A stretch of 64,000 bases of DNA from the NCBI GenBank assembly GCA_022779365.1, contig JALFSI010000034.1, positions 27,626 through 91,625 on the forward strand, written 5' to 3'. Of the stretch, positions 1 to 8,215 are shown piece after piece (within the stretch, counting starts at the first letter, position 1; each line of letters opens with the position of its first letter). A model generated the notes under the pieces. It saw only the letters and a list, made by a program, of their open reading frames with translations. It was not told where the DNA came from and made no database searches. Source of the DNA: CAG-170 sp022779365. GTDB taxonomy: Bacteria > Bacillota > Clostridia > Oscillospirales > Oscillospiraceae. A program made the translations under genes and the position numbers.

Positions 1-582
1 CGCAGCGGGCAGTACCGCTCGGAGGACGAGCTGCGCCAGTATATTTCCGCCAGCTACGAAAAGGCTGCGCAGCTCCGCCAGCTCACCGACCGGCTGTTCC
101 GCTACACCACGCTCTACGGCGCTGACGATGTGACCGCCGACCTGCAATATTACGACGCGCACATCCTGGTCGGGCAGCTCACGGGCGAGGTCACGGCGCT
201 GCTGGAGCAGTACGGCTTTACCGTCCGCGCCGCTGTCGCGCCGCTCTCGTGCAGTGTGTGTCTGGATATGCTGCTTTTAAAGCGCGTGACCGACAATCTG
301 CTCGACAATGTCCGCAAATACGCCGATCCCGCACAGCCGGTGCACATCGCCGTGCAGCAGGACGGCGCGTGGCTGTCCATGTGCATAGACAACGCCATCC
401 GCCGCGACCCCGACCGCACGCAGAGCAACCGCATCGGTCTGCGCGCGTGCCGCAAGCTGCTGGAGCAGATGCACGGGCAGTTCGTCACCCATGAAGAAAA
501 CGGGCGCTTCTGCGCCGAGCTGCTCCTCCCTGCGGGAAGCGCAGCAGTGACAGAGGAACGACCGCAACCCCCCACGGAATAA
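1..582 (+). CDS. Sensor histidine kinase, C-terminal part (start lies before the window)
   Basis: The frame is open from base 1, so this is the 3' end of a longer gene. The first ~40 codons (ELRQYISASYEKAAQL...) look like the second helix of the dimerisation domain; the phospho-acceptor His must lie upstream. The rest is an HATPase_c domain: N-box DNLLDN at codons ~98-103 and a G2-like stretch NRIGLRACRKLL at ~143-154. The G1 box is poor in glycine (DNAIRRDPDRTQ), so ATP binding is inferred from the N-box and overall pattern. The stop is 11 bp before the next gene, whose SD begins at the stop codon, so the kinase is probably co-transcribed with the downstream transporter genes and may sense their substrate. 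No response regulator is visible; it would be upstream. Confidence 0.8.
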   Translation, partial: RSGQYRSEDELRQYISASYEKAAQLRQLTDRLFRYTTLYGADDVTADLQYYDAHILVGQLTGEVTALLEQYGFTVRAAVAPLSCSVCLDMLLLKRVTDNLLDNVRKYADPAQPVHIAVQQDGAWLSMCIDNAIRRDPDRTQSNRIGLRACRKLLEQMHGQFVTHEENGRFCAELLLPAGSAAVTEERPQPPTE

Positions 583-593
583 GGAGGACCGCT

Positions 594-3116
594 ATGAAAA
601 GAAACACACCCATCCGCCTGCTGGCGCTCGTTCTGGCGCTGGCGATGCTGCTGTGCGGCTGCGCCGCGAGCGGCAAGCAGGATACGGCTTCGCCCGACGC
701 GAGCGGCAGCCAGAAAACAAATGGCAGCGCGGCGGCAAGCGAGCTTGCCAGCAAGTACACCTACACCGCCAAGTATTTTAACGCCCCCAGCGCCGCGCAG
801 TATGTGAGCGCGAGCTGCATGGCGGACGGCGCGCTCTACCTCGCCGCAGCGCAGGATGGCGAGCTGCGCACCTACACCGACGAGGCAAGCGGCGAAAGCT
901 ACCAGTATAACGAGACCGGCTATCAGATCTACAAAATGGATCTTGCGACCGGCGAGTCCACACCCATCGGCGCGCTCATCACCGATCCGCGGGAGGCGGA
1001 CGCCGAGGGCTGGACCATTTCGCAGAGCCTATTTGACCTTCAGCCGGGCAAGGACGGCTCTGTGTGGCTGTTTTTGAACGTCAACCGCTCGCGGCTGAAT
1101 CTGCCGGAGAATTTTGACCCCGAGACCGATGACCGCTATAGCTACTACGAGGACGGCGGCAACGTCATCCGTGCCGTCGAGCTGGCGGCAGACGGCAGTA
1201 TCAAGCAGGATCTGACGCTCGACCCCGGCGAGACAGCAAGACCGCAGGCAGGCGACTACGTCTCCTTCTATCCGCAGCGCGTGCTCATCACGAGTGACGG
1301 CTCGTTTGCCGCCGCGTCCGACCGATACGCATACCTGTGGAGCGCCGACGGCACGCTCGCCGCAGCGCTCGACAATGAGAGCTATGCCGACCTGAAGCGC
1401 CTGAACGCCGACACCATCGGCGTGGTGAGCTATACAGGCGACAGCATGAAGTTCCAGGCGCTCGACGCCGCGTCAAAGAGCTGGGGCGAGACCATCACAC
1501 TGCCGGACAGAGCGTGGAATCCTCTGCCCGGAAATAGCCAGTACGACTTCTTCTACAACAACGACACCGCCCTGTATGGCTATAAGACCGACAGCGGCAA
1601 GGAAGAAAAGCTCGTGGACTGGCTCGCCTGCGACGTGAACAGCGACTCCATCAACGGCGTCTATGTGGACGATTCCGGCAAGGTCTGCGCCATCCTGCGC
1701 GGCTCGAGCGTCGACTACGGCTACTCCATCGGCGGCATGAGCGTCGCCACCGCGACGAATGACGCTCCCGGCTCTCCGGGCGCGAGCGCGTCCGGCTGGC
1801 AGGTCGCCGTGCTCACGCCGACCGACGCGGCAGAAGTGACGGAAAAGCAGGAGCTGACGCTCGCGTGCCTGTATCTGCCCTCGACGCTGCGCGCCCAAAT
1901 TCTCGCCTTTAACCGCGCGAGCGACAAATACAGGATTGTCGTGCGCGATTATTCGGAGTATAATACGGACGAGGATTACACTGCGGGTCTGACCAAGCTC
2001 AACACCGAGATCCTCTCCGGCAATGTCCCCGATATGATCTGCACCAACCAGCTTCCCGTTGCGCAGTACGCCGCCAAGGGCGTGCTGGAGGAGCTGTGGC
2101 AGTACATCGACGCTGACCCCGAGCTCTCCCGCGACCAGCTTCTTACGCAGCCGCTGGAGGCGATGCAGACCGGGGACGGGCTGTATCAGATCACCGATTC
2201 GTTTGCCATCTCCACGGCGGTGGCGCTCGGTAAGGTCGTGGACGGCTACGACAAGTGGACGGTGGACGCGGCAAAGGACGCGCTGACAAAGCTCCAGCCA
2301 AACGCGACGTACTTTAACGTCACCTCCGCCAAGTCGGATGTGCTGAGCCAGTGCGTGTCGCGCACGGCAGGCGACTTTGTGGACTGGCAGACGGGCAAGT
2401 GCTCGTTCGACAGCCCGGAGTTCGCCGCCCTGCTGGAGTTTGCCAACAGCTTCCAGGATACGTTTGATTACGAGCACTTTGACTGGAGCGACTATACGGA
2501 CGACAGCCTGCGCATCGCAAACGGCGAGCAGCTCGTCGCCCCGGCGTATATCTCGTCGTTTGACGACCTGCGCTATTACGACGGCGTGCTCAAGGGCGAC
2601 GCCCGCTACATCGGCTGGCCCACCGGCAGCGGCGAGGGCGGCACGGTGTTTGAGCCGGGCACGTCCCTTGCCATGACCACCCGCTGCGCCGACAAGGACG
2701 CCGCGTGGCAGTTCATGCGCGCCATGCTGACCGATACGCCGAGCGACATCTGGACGTTCCCCGTGAACCGCGCGCTGTTTGAAAAAGCGGCGAAGCTCAT
2801 CATGACGCCCGAGTATCTGACCGATGAAAACGGCAACTACGTTCTGGACGAAAACGGCGATAAAATTGAGCAGAGCCAGGGCGGCATGGGCATGGGAAAC
2901 GGCGAAATGGTGGAGCTCTATGCCATGACGCAGGCGCAGTACGATCAGCTCCTCGCGCTGATCGACTCCGCCAGCGGCACCACAAGCTATGATATGAACA
3001 TCAACAACATCATCACCGAGGAGGCCGGCGCGTATTTTGCCGGCGAAAAGAGCGTGCAGGACACTGCCGCGGCGATCAACAACCGCGTGGGTCTGTACGT
3101 CGCGGAGCAGCGATAA
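594..3116 (+). CDS. Extracellular solute-binding lipoprotein with an added N-terminal sensor-like domain
   Basis: Substrate-binding subunit of a CUT1-type (sugar/oligosaccharide) ABC importer. A signal peptide ends in lipobox LLCGC, with Cys23 as the lipid anchor. At 840 residues it is about twice the usual ~420-450. The solute-binding fold starts near residue 421 (LTLACLYLPSTLRAQILAF) and runs to the end. Residues ~50-420 are extra, with recurring short units such as DLATGE, PGKDGSVWLF, ITSDGSFAAA, YLWSADGT and VDDSGKVCAIL; I read these as a beta-propeller-like domain (inference). SD AAGGAGG lies at 582-588. The substrate cannot be told. Neighbours are a sensor kinase upstream and two permeases downstream; a stem-loop follows the stop. 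Confidence 0.85.
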   Translation: MKRNTPIRLLALVLALAMLLCGCAASGKQDTASPDASGSQKTNGSAAASELASKYTYTAKYFNAPSAAQYVSASCMADGALYLAAAQDGELRTYTDEASGESYQYNETGYQIYKMDLATGESTPIGALITDPREADAEGWTISQSLFDLQPGKDGSVWLFLNVNRSRLNLPENFDPETDDRYSYYEDGGNVIRAVELAADGSIKQDLTLDPGETARPQAGDYVSFYPQRVLITSDGSFAAASDRYAYLWSADGTLAAALDNESYADLKRLNADTIGVVSYTGDSMKFQALDAASKSWGETITLPDRAWNPLPGNSQYDFFYNNDTALYGYKTDSGKEEKLVDWLACDVNSDSINGVYVDDSGKVCAILRGSSVDYGYSIGGMSVATATNDAPGSPGASASGWQVAVLTPTDAAEVTEKQELTLACLYLPSTLRAQILAFNRASDKYRIVVRDYSEYNTDEDYTAGLTKLNTEILSGNVPDMICTNQLPVAQYAAKGVLEELWQYIDADPELSRDQLLTQPLEAMQTGDGLYQITDSFAISTAVALGKVVDGYDKWTVDAAKDALTKLQPNATYFNVTSAKSDVLSQCVSRTAGDFVDWQTGKCSFDSPEFAALLEFANSFQDTFDYEHFDWSDYTDDSLRIANGEQLVAPAYISSFDDLRYYDGVLKGDARYIGWPTGSGEGGTVFEPGTSLAMTTRCADKDAAWQFMRAMLTDTPSDIWTFPVNRALFEKAAKLIMTPEYLTDENGNYVLDENGDKIEQSQGGMGMGNGEMVELYAMTQAQYDQLLALIDSASGTTSYDMNINNIITEEAGAYFAGEKSVQDTAAAINNRVGLYVAEQR

Positions 3117-3129
3117 CTTTTTACAACCC

Positions 3130-3156
3130 CCCCGGAGCAGCCCTTGCTGCTCCGGG
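3130..3156 (+). other. Intercistronic stem-loop between binding protein and permease
   Basis: Inverted repeat CCCGGAGCAGC / GCTGCTCCGGG without a following T-run, in the 67 bp between the solute-binding gene and the first permease. In similar operons such a stem-loop protects the upstream mRNA so that the binding protein is made in excess over the membrane subunits; that role is inferred. Confidence 0.55.
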
Positions 3157-3183
3157 CATACGCAATCCTAAGGAGGGACGCCC

Positions 3184-4071
3184 ATGCGCCCGAAGCTCAA
3201 GAAACTCAACAACAGGCTGCGCGATTTTCTGCACTCGATGTATTTTTCAGGACCGAGCTTTCTGGGAATGCTGGTGTTTTTCATCGTGCCGTTCGGCGTG
3301 GTCGTGTACTACTCGTTCATCACCGGCGCGATGGACAGCAGCTTCGCGGGGCTGAAAAACTACATAAACGTCCTGAATAACGAAGCCTTCAAGATCGCGG
3401 TGCACAATACGGCGGTATTTTCCGCGCTGGCGGTGCCGCTGGCGGTGGTTTTATCGCTGTCGCTGGCGCTGATGCTGGAGGCGCGCATCCCGATGAAAAG
3501 CCAGCTCCGCACGTTCTTTTTAAGCCCCATGATGGTGCCCATCGCGTCCATCATTCTGGTGTGGCAGGTACTGTTCCACTACAACGGCGTGATGAATGAG
3601 TTCATCGCCATTTTCGGCGCGGACAAGATCGACTGGTTAAAATCCGACTACTGTCTGCTTGTCATCGTGCTGCTGTTTTTGTGGAAAAACCTCGGCTACA
3701 ACATGATCTTATTTATGGCGGCGCTCAACAACATCCCGAAAGAAATGCTGGAAGCGGCGGAGCTGGACGGTGCATCGGGCTGGTATCAGCTCATCCACAT
3801 CAAGCTGCGGTTTCTGTCGCCCACGGTGCTGTTTGTGACGATCCTGTCCATCATCAACTCGTTTAAGGTGTTCCGCGAGATCTACCTGCTCACGGGCGAC
3901 TACCCCTACACAGGGCTGTATATGATGCAGCATTTCATGAACAATATGTTCAACAACCTCGATTATCAGAAGCTCTCGGCGGCGGCGGTGCTGCTGGCGC
4001 TGGTCATCATCGTGCTCGTCGCCATCCTCTTCGCGGTGGAGAACTACTTCGGAAAGGATGTGGAAGGATGA
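3184..4071 (+). CDS. Sugar-type ABC transporter permease (MalF/UgpA-like)
   Basis: Inner subunit of a CUT1 importer: 295 residues, six predicted membrane helices, and the EAA loop that contacts the ATPase at residues ~187-210 (EMLEAAELDGASGWYQL). Start ATG follows SD AAGGAGGG at 3170-3177. Its stop overlaps the next start as ATGA, so the two permeases are translationally coupled. No ATP-binding subunit is encoded here, so a shared MsmK/UgpC-type ATPase elsewhere in the genome is expected (known for many Firmicutes CUT1 systems). Confidence 0.92.
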   Translation: MRPKLKKLNNRLRDFLHSMYFSGPSFLGMLVFFIVPFGVVVYYSFITGAMDSSFAGLKNYINVLNNEAFKIAVHNTAVFSALAVPLAVVLSLSLALMLEARIPMKSQLRTFFLSPMMVPIASIILVWQVLFHYNGVMNEFIAIFGADKIDWLKSDYCLLVIVLLFLWKNLGYNMILFMAALNNIPKEMLEAAELDGASGWYQLIHIKLRFLSPTVLFVTILSIINSFKVFREIYLLTGDYPYTGLYMMQHFMNNMFNNLDYQKLSAAAVLLALVIIVLVAILFAVENYFGKDVEG

Positions 4072-4952
4072 AGAAAAAACGCTATTTTTCGCGCGGTGTG
4101 CTGACGCTGCTGGCATTTTTGTTCGCAGTGCTGTTTCTGCTGCCCACGGTACTCACGATCACGAACTCGTTCATGACGCAAAGCGAGATCACCGCCAACT
4201 ACGGGCAGATCTTCCAGAACGCGTCCTCCGGCGCAAAGAGCTTCATCGCCAAGACCATCAACCTGAAATTCATCCCCGATAAGGTCAGCTTCAGCCAGTA
4301 TTTTACGGTGCTGCTGAAAAGCCCGGACTATCTGCTGAAATTCTGGAACTCGGTGATCTTAGTCGTGCCGATCGTGCTGGCGCAGCTCATGGTCGCATCC
4401 ATCGCCGCCTACGGCTTTACGCGCTGGCGCGGCAGGGTGCGCGACGGCATCTTCTTTGCGTATGTGATCCTGATGCTCATGCCGTATCAGGTCACGCTCG
4501 TGCCGAACTATCTCGTGAGCGACTGGCTCGGCATCCTCAACACCCGCTGGGCGATCATCCTGCCGGGCGCGTTCGCGCCGTTTTCGGTGTTTCTGCTCAC
4601 AAAATTCATGCGCCGCATCCCCAAGTCGCTCATCGAGTCGGCTAAATTAGACGGCGCGGGCGAATGGCAGATCTTCTGGAACATTTGCCTGCCGCAGTGC
4701 CGCAGCGCGCTGTATTCCATCGCCATTCTGGTGTTCATCGACTACTGGAACATGGTGGAGCAGCCGCTCATTCTCCTGCCGAACGCGGATATGCAGCCGC
4801 TGTCGGTGTATCTTTCCAAAATCAACGCCGGCGAGATCGGCGTGGCATTCGCCGTGGCAGTCATTTACATGATCCCCGGACTGCTGCTGTTTTTGCACGG
4901 CGAGGCATATCTGGTGGAGGGCATTGCCTACTCCGGCTCGGTGAAAGGATAA
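4068..4952 (+). CDS. Sugar-type ABC transporter permease (MalG/UgpE-like)
   Basis: Second membrane subunit of the importer, 294 residues with six predicted helices and EAA loop SLIESAKLDGAGEWQIFW at ~187-204. The start overlaps the previous stop by 4 bp (ATGA). A periplasmic-facing insertion between helices 1 and 2 (about residues 35-80, rich in Asn, Lys and Ser) is longer than in typical MalG-like proteins. The next gene starts 15 bp downstream, consistent with one operon through 7950. Confidence 0.92.
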   Translation: MKKKRYFSRGVLTLLAFLFAVLFLLPTVLTITNSFMTQSEITANYGQIFQNASSGAKSFIAKTINLKFIPDKVSFSQYFTVLLKSPDYLLKFWNSVILVVPIVLAQLMVASIAAYGFTRWRGRVRDGIFFAYVILMLMPYQVTLVPNYLVSDWLGILNTRWAIILPGAFAPFSVFLLTKFMRRIPKSLIESAKLDGAGEWQIFWNICLPQCRSALYSIAILVFIDYWNMVEQPLILLPNADMQPLSVYLSKINAGEIGVAFAVAVIYMIPGLLLFLHGEAYLVEGIAYSGSVKG

Positions 4953-4967
4953 TAAGAGGTGCAAGCT

Positions 4968-6863
4968 ATGGAAATGAAAGTCAAACGCAGAGAATGGGTC
5001 AAGACCGCCGCCATCATCTTTCTGGTGATTTTGCTGGTGCTGACGTTTTTCTCGAACACGATCATGAACTACTCCCTGCCGGAGGTGGCGACGCAGAGCG
5101 TCCAGTCCGGCACCATCAACGCAAAAATTCGCGGCACGGGCACGGTGGCGGCGAATGAGTCCTACGAGGTGACGGTCGAGCAGTCGCATAAGGTCGCCAG
5201 CGTCCTTGTCAAGGAGGGGCAGGAGGTCAAGGTAGACGACGTACTCTTCCGCTTTGAGGGCGGCGAGAGCGATGAGCTGAAAGCCGCGCAGGATGCACTG
5301 GATCAGGCGGAGCAGGGCTACGAAAAGAGCCTGATCGAGGCGGGCAACGCCGCCGCCAAGGAAAACCGCGAAATTCAGAAGGCGCGCGACGCCTATAATG
5401 AGGCATTGGCGGTGTATCAGCAGTACAGCACGATGAGCGCCTCGCAGATCGCCACCAAGCTGGCAGAGGCAGAGATCAAGCTGAAGGATTTGCAAATCGA
5501 AAGCTCGCAGGCACAGCAGGATTACGACAACGCCAAGGCGGAATATGACCAGCTTGCTTCGCAAATTTCCGGTCTGGAAACAGATATTAGCGGTTATGAG
5601 AAATTAGTCGCAAGCGCACAGAGCGATCTGGATTCTCTGGAGGATAAAAAGCGTGCTGCGGACAGTGCAGATGCAGAACTGACCGGCACGAAAGCGGCTT
5701 ATGGTGAGAATTATGATAGATTCCTGAGCATGGTCGGCGGCGACTCAGATAAAGCGGCAGTATATGCGGCAGATCTGACCTTAATGCGAAGCACGCTTGG
5801 GTTGGACGACGCTACGGCAACGGCATTTTCAGCAGCATTTAAGGCGATCTCGGAGGCGACCGCTGCAAAGGAAAAGGCAGATAACGATCTTTCTCGCGCG
5901 TGCAGGGGCGGAGATTACGCAAGCGCCTATGCAGAGCTGGAAAGTGAAAAGACTTCGGCAGAAAATAACCTTGCCGATGCCGAGGGCGAACTCCGCAGAC
6001 TCAAAAAGCAGCAAGGCGACGAGGATTATCTCAACGACCTGAAATATGCCGTAACTGAGGCAAATCAGGCTGTCACCGACCAGCAGGCGGAATACGACAA
6101 GCTCTCCAAGGCCTCGTCTGCCGCCGCCACGATGAAGTCCGCAAAGGATACACTCGAAAACCTTGTGTTTGAGCAGAATCTTGCCGATTCGGCGAGCGTG
6201 GACATGAAGGCGGCGAAGGAATCCATCGAAAAGCAGCGCAAAAACGTCGAAAAGCTCCAGAAGGAGTCGGAGGGCGGCGAGGTCAAGTCGCCGGTGAACG
6301 GCACGATCTCGTCTCTGGCCATCTCCGCCGGGCAGACGGCAAACGCCGGCACGACGCTGGCGAAGATCGACGTGACCGACCGCGGCTATACTCTCAAGAT
6401 CCCCGTCACGAACGAGCAGGCGAAGAAGGTCACCATCGGCGAAAAGGCGGAGCTGGTCAACTTCTGGTGGGGCGGCGACGACATCTCCGCCACACTGGAA
6501 TCCATCGGCACAGATCCCGCCAATCCCAGCTCGGGCAAGCAGCTCACGTTCCGTCTGGACGGCGCGGTCGAGCCGGGGCAGAGCATCACGCTGTCCATCG
6601 GGCAGAAGAGTGCGAATTATGACTGCCTCGTGCCCAATTCCGCCGTGCGCAGCGATAACAACGGCTCGTTCGTGCTGCTCGTCACGTCCAAGAGCAGCCC
6701 CCTCGGCAACCGCTACACCGCCACGCGCGTGTCGGTGAACGTGCTCGCCTCCGACGATACGAGCACCGCCGTGACGGGTCTGTCCGCGGGTGATTTCGTG
6801 CTGACCACGTCCAGCAAGCCCGTGTCCTCCGGGATGCAGGTGCGGCTGGCGGATGAGAGCTGA
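4968..6863 (+). CDS. HlyD/RND-type membrane-fusion adaptor with long coiled coil
   Basis: A single N-terminal membrane helix (residues ~13-33), then a split lipoyl/barrel domain: first half ~45-105, long alpha-helical hairpin ~105-435 rich in Ala/Glu/Lys/Gln, return half at ~438-475 (SPVNGTISSLAISAGQT), and a beta-barrel/proximal domain to the end. This is the layout of periplasmic adaptors of MacAB/RND exporters, as used by Gram-positive ABC exporters. ATG 4968 has SD AAGAGG at a normal distance; the in-frame GTG at 4959 is too close to it. The stretch ~5565-5910 has visibly more A/T at third codon positions than the rest. No exporter ATPase lies nearby. Confidence 0.85.
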   Translation: MEMKVKRREWVKTAAIIFLVILLVLTFFSNTIMNYSLPEVATQSVQSGTINAKIRGTGTVAANESYEVTVEQSHKVASVLVKEGQEVKVDDVLFRFEGGESDELKAAQDALDQAEQGYEKSLIEAGNAAAKENREIQKARDAYNEALAVYQQYSTMSASQIATKLAEAEIKLKDLQIESSQAQQDYDNAKAEYDQLASQISGLETDISGYEKLVASAQSDLDSLEDKKRAADSADAELTGTKAAYGENYDRFLSMVGGDSDKAAVYAADLTLMRSTLGLDDATATAFSAAFKAISEATAAKEKADNDLSRACRGGDYASAYAELESEKTSAENNLADAEGELRRLKKQQGDEDYLNDLKYAVTEANQAVTDQQAEYDKLSKASSAAATMKSAKDTLENLVFEQNLADSASVDMKAAKESIEKQRKNVEKLQKESEGGEVKSPVNGTISSLAISAGQTANAGTTLAKIDVTDRGYTLKIPVTNEQAKKVTIGEKAELVNFWWGGDDISATLESIGTDPANPSSGKQLTFRLDGAVEPGQSITLSIGQKSANYDCLVPNSAVRSDNNGSFVLLVTSKSSPLGNRYTATRVSVNVLASDDTSTAVTGLSAGDFVLTTSSKPVSSGMQVRLADES

Positions 6864-7950
6864 GATGGGCGGCGGCAAATTTCTGCGCGGCGAAGAAAAG
6901 CCGCGCCTGAGCACAAGGCAGCTCGTGCTGCTGATCGTCGCGGTCGTGCTGCTGCTCCTCGCGCTGCTGTGCGCGCTGGGGCTGCACCGCGTGCGAAACG
7001 CCCTCATCACACAGTCGGCGGCAAAGGCATGGCGCGGCGAGAGCGAGATGCGCTTCGCACAGCTTTCCGTCTTCCTGCCGAACGATCATCTCGCCACGGA
7101 GGACGACGTGCGCTCGTTCCGGCAGGCGCTCGATTCCGCGCTCGTCACCGCGTCGCTCGAAGCGCCGGAGGGCGGCAGCCTCTATGACGACGCGTACTCC
7201 GGCACAGCGAGCCTGACCGTACAGAACGGCAAAAAATCGGTCAGCGTCAAGACCGTCGGCGTGGGCGGGGACTTTTTCCTGTTCCATCCGCTGCGGCTCA
7301 TCTCCGGCAGCTACCTGACGGCGGACGATTTCATGCGCGACCGCGTCGTGCTCGACGAAAACCTCGCCTGGGCGCTGTTCGGCAGCAGCGACGTCGCCGG
7401 CATGAGCGTGACCATCAACGGGCTGCAATACCCCATCGCGGGCGTGGTGGCGCGTGAGGACGATTTTGCCACCAAAAAGGCGTACACCGACGACGTGGGG
7501 ATGTTCATGTGCATTGAGGCGATGAACGCCATTTCCGAGACAAAGCTCTCGTGCTACGAGCTGGTCGCGCCGAATATGGTGTCCGGCTTTGCCTACAACA
7601 TCGTGCAGGAGAAATTCAAGCCCGACGGCGGCGTGATCGTGGAGAACAGCAAGCGCTTTTCCACGTTCAGCCTGCTGGACATCGTGCTGAATTTCGGCAC
7701 GCGGTCGATGAATGAAAAGGGCATCCTGTACCCCTATTGGGAGAACGCCGCGCGGATGTGCGAGGACTACGCCGCGCTGTACCTGCTGGGGCTGGTGCTG
7801 TTTTTGATCTACCCCATCGTGCTGGCGATCGTCTGGCTGGTAAAGCTCATTCGTAATACCGCCGAGCGCGTCGGCGAAGAGGTCGCCGAGACCGTGGAGC
7901 AGAAGATCGAGGAAAACAAGGAAAAGCACTATACCCGCACCGGGATATGA
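6853..7950 (+). CDS. MacB-core-like protein with one N- and one C-terminal membrane helix
   Basis: 365 residues. An N-terminal helix (~20-45, LLIVAVVLLLLALLCALGL) is followed by an extracytoplasmic domain resembling the MacB periplasmic core (LISGSYLTADDF, RVVLDENLAWALFGSSDVAG, INGLQYPIAGVV) and a single C-terminal helix (~310-335). A full MacB/FtsX permease has four helices plus an ATPase; both the three-helix bundle and the ATPase are missing. The start overlaps the adaptor gene by 11 bp; ATG 6865 is an alternative, and neither has a strong SD. Probably the partner of the adaptor just upstream. Function unknown. Confidence 0.65.
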   Translation: MRAEMGGGKFLRGEEKPRLSTRQLVLLIVAVVLLLLALLCALGLHRVRNALITQSAAKAWRGESEMRFAQLSVFLPNDHLATEDDVRSFRQALDSALVTASLEAPEGGSLYDDAYSGTASLTVQNGKKSVSVKTVGVGGDFFLFHPLRLISGSYLTADDFMRDRVVLDENLAWALFGSSDVAGMSVTINGLQYPIAGVVAREDDFATKKAYTDDVGMFMCIEAMNAISETKLSCYELVAPNMVSGFAYNIVQEKFKPDGGVIVENSKRFSTFSLLDIVLNFGTRSMNEKGILYPYWENAARMCEDYAALYLLGLVLFLIYPIVLAIVWLVKLIRNTAERVGEEVAETVEQKIEENKEKHYTRTGI

Positions 7951-7954
7951 GGAA

Positions 7955-7990
7955 TGCGCCCTTGCCGTTTGGCGGCAAGGGCGCATTTTT
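7955..7990 (+). terminator. Rho-independent terminator of the transporter operon
   Basis: Perfect 13-bp stem TGCGCCCTTGCCG / CGGCAAGGGCGCA with a short loop, followed by TTTTT, just after the stop at 7950. Confidence 0.9.
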
Positions 7991-8000
7991 AGTCATAACG

Positions 8001-8024
8001 TAGGGGCGGGGCTTGCCCCTCCCG
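8001..8024. repeat. Type C palindromic repeat
   Basis: TAGGGGCGGGG / CCCCTCCC palindrome preceded by TTAGTCATAACG. The same unit, often next to TTACGACT or its complement, recurs near 13543, 28801, 29259, 44580, 53737, 53814, 56955 and 63571. Confidence 0.6.
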
Positions 8025-8075
8025 GCAGAAGGCAACCACATATTTTGCGTGCCATCCCGCGAAACGGTGCGCATC

Positions 8076-8215
8076 CTTGCCTCCCCCTTTGGGGGAGGTG
8101 TCCGAGCGCAGCGACGGACGGAGAGGGTCAATAAGGAAGACCCTCTCCGTCGCCTTCGGCGACAGCTCTCCCAGAGGGAGAGCCAAGTACCCTCTCAGTC
8201 AGCTTCTTACAGCTC
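8076..8215. repeat. Type A MITE-like repeat, copy 1
   Basis: Left arm CTTGCCTCCCCCTTTGGGGG... with GTGTCCGAGCGCAGCGA, centre GGAGAGGGT/ACCCTCTCC, right arm GACAGCTCTCCC...GAGAGCCAAG; the ends are imperfect ~27-bp inverted repeats. An extra partial right arm follows and abuts the stop codon of the convergent kinase gene. Other copies: 13346, 28860, 44424 and 50114. Confidence 0.75.
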
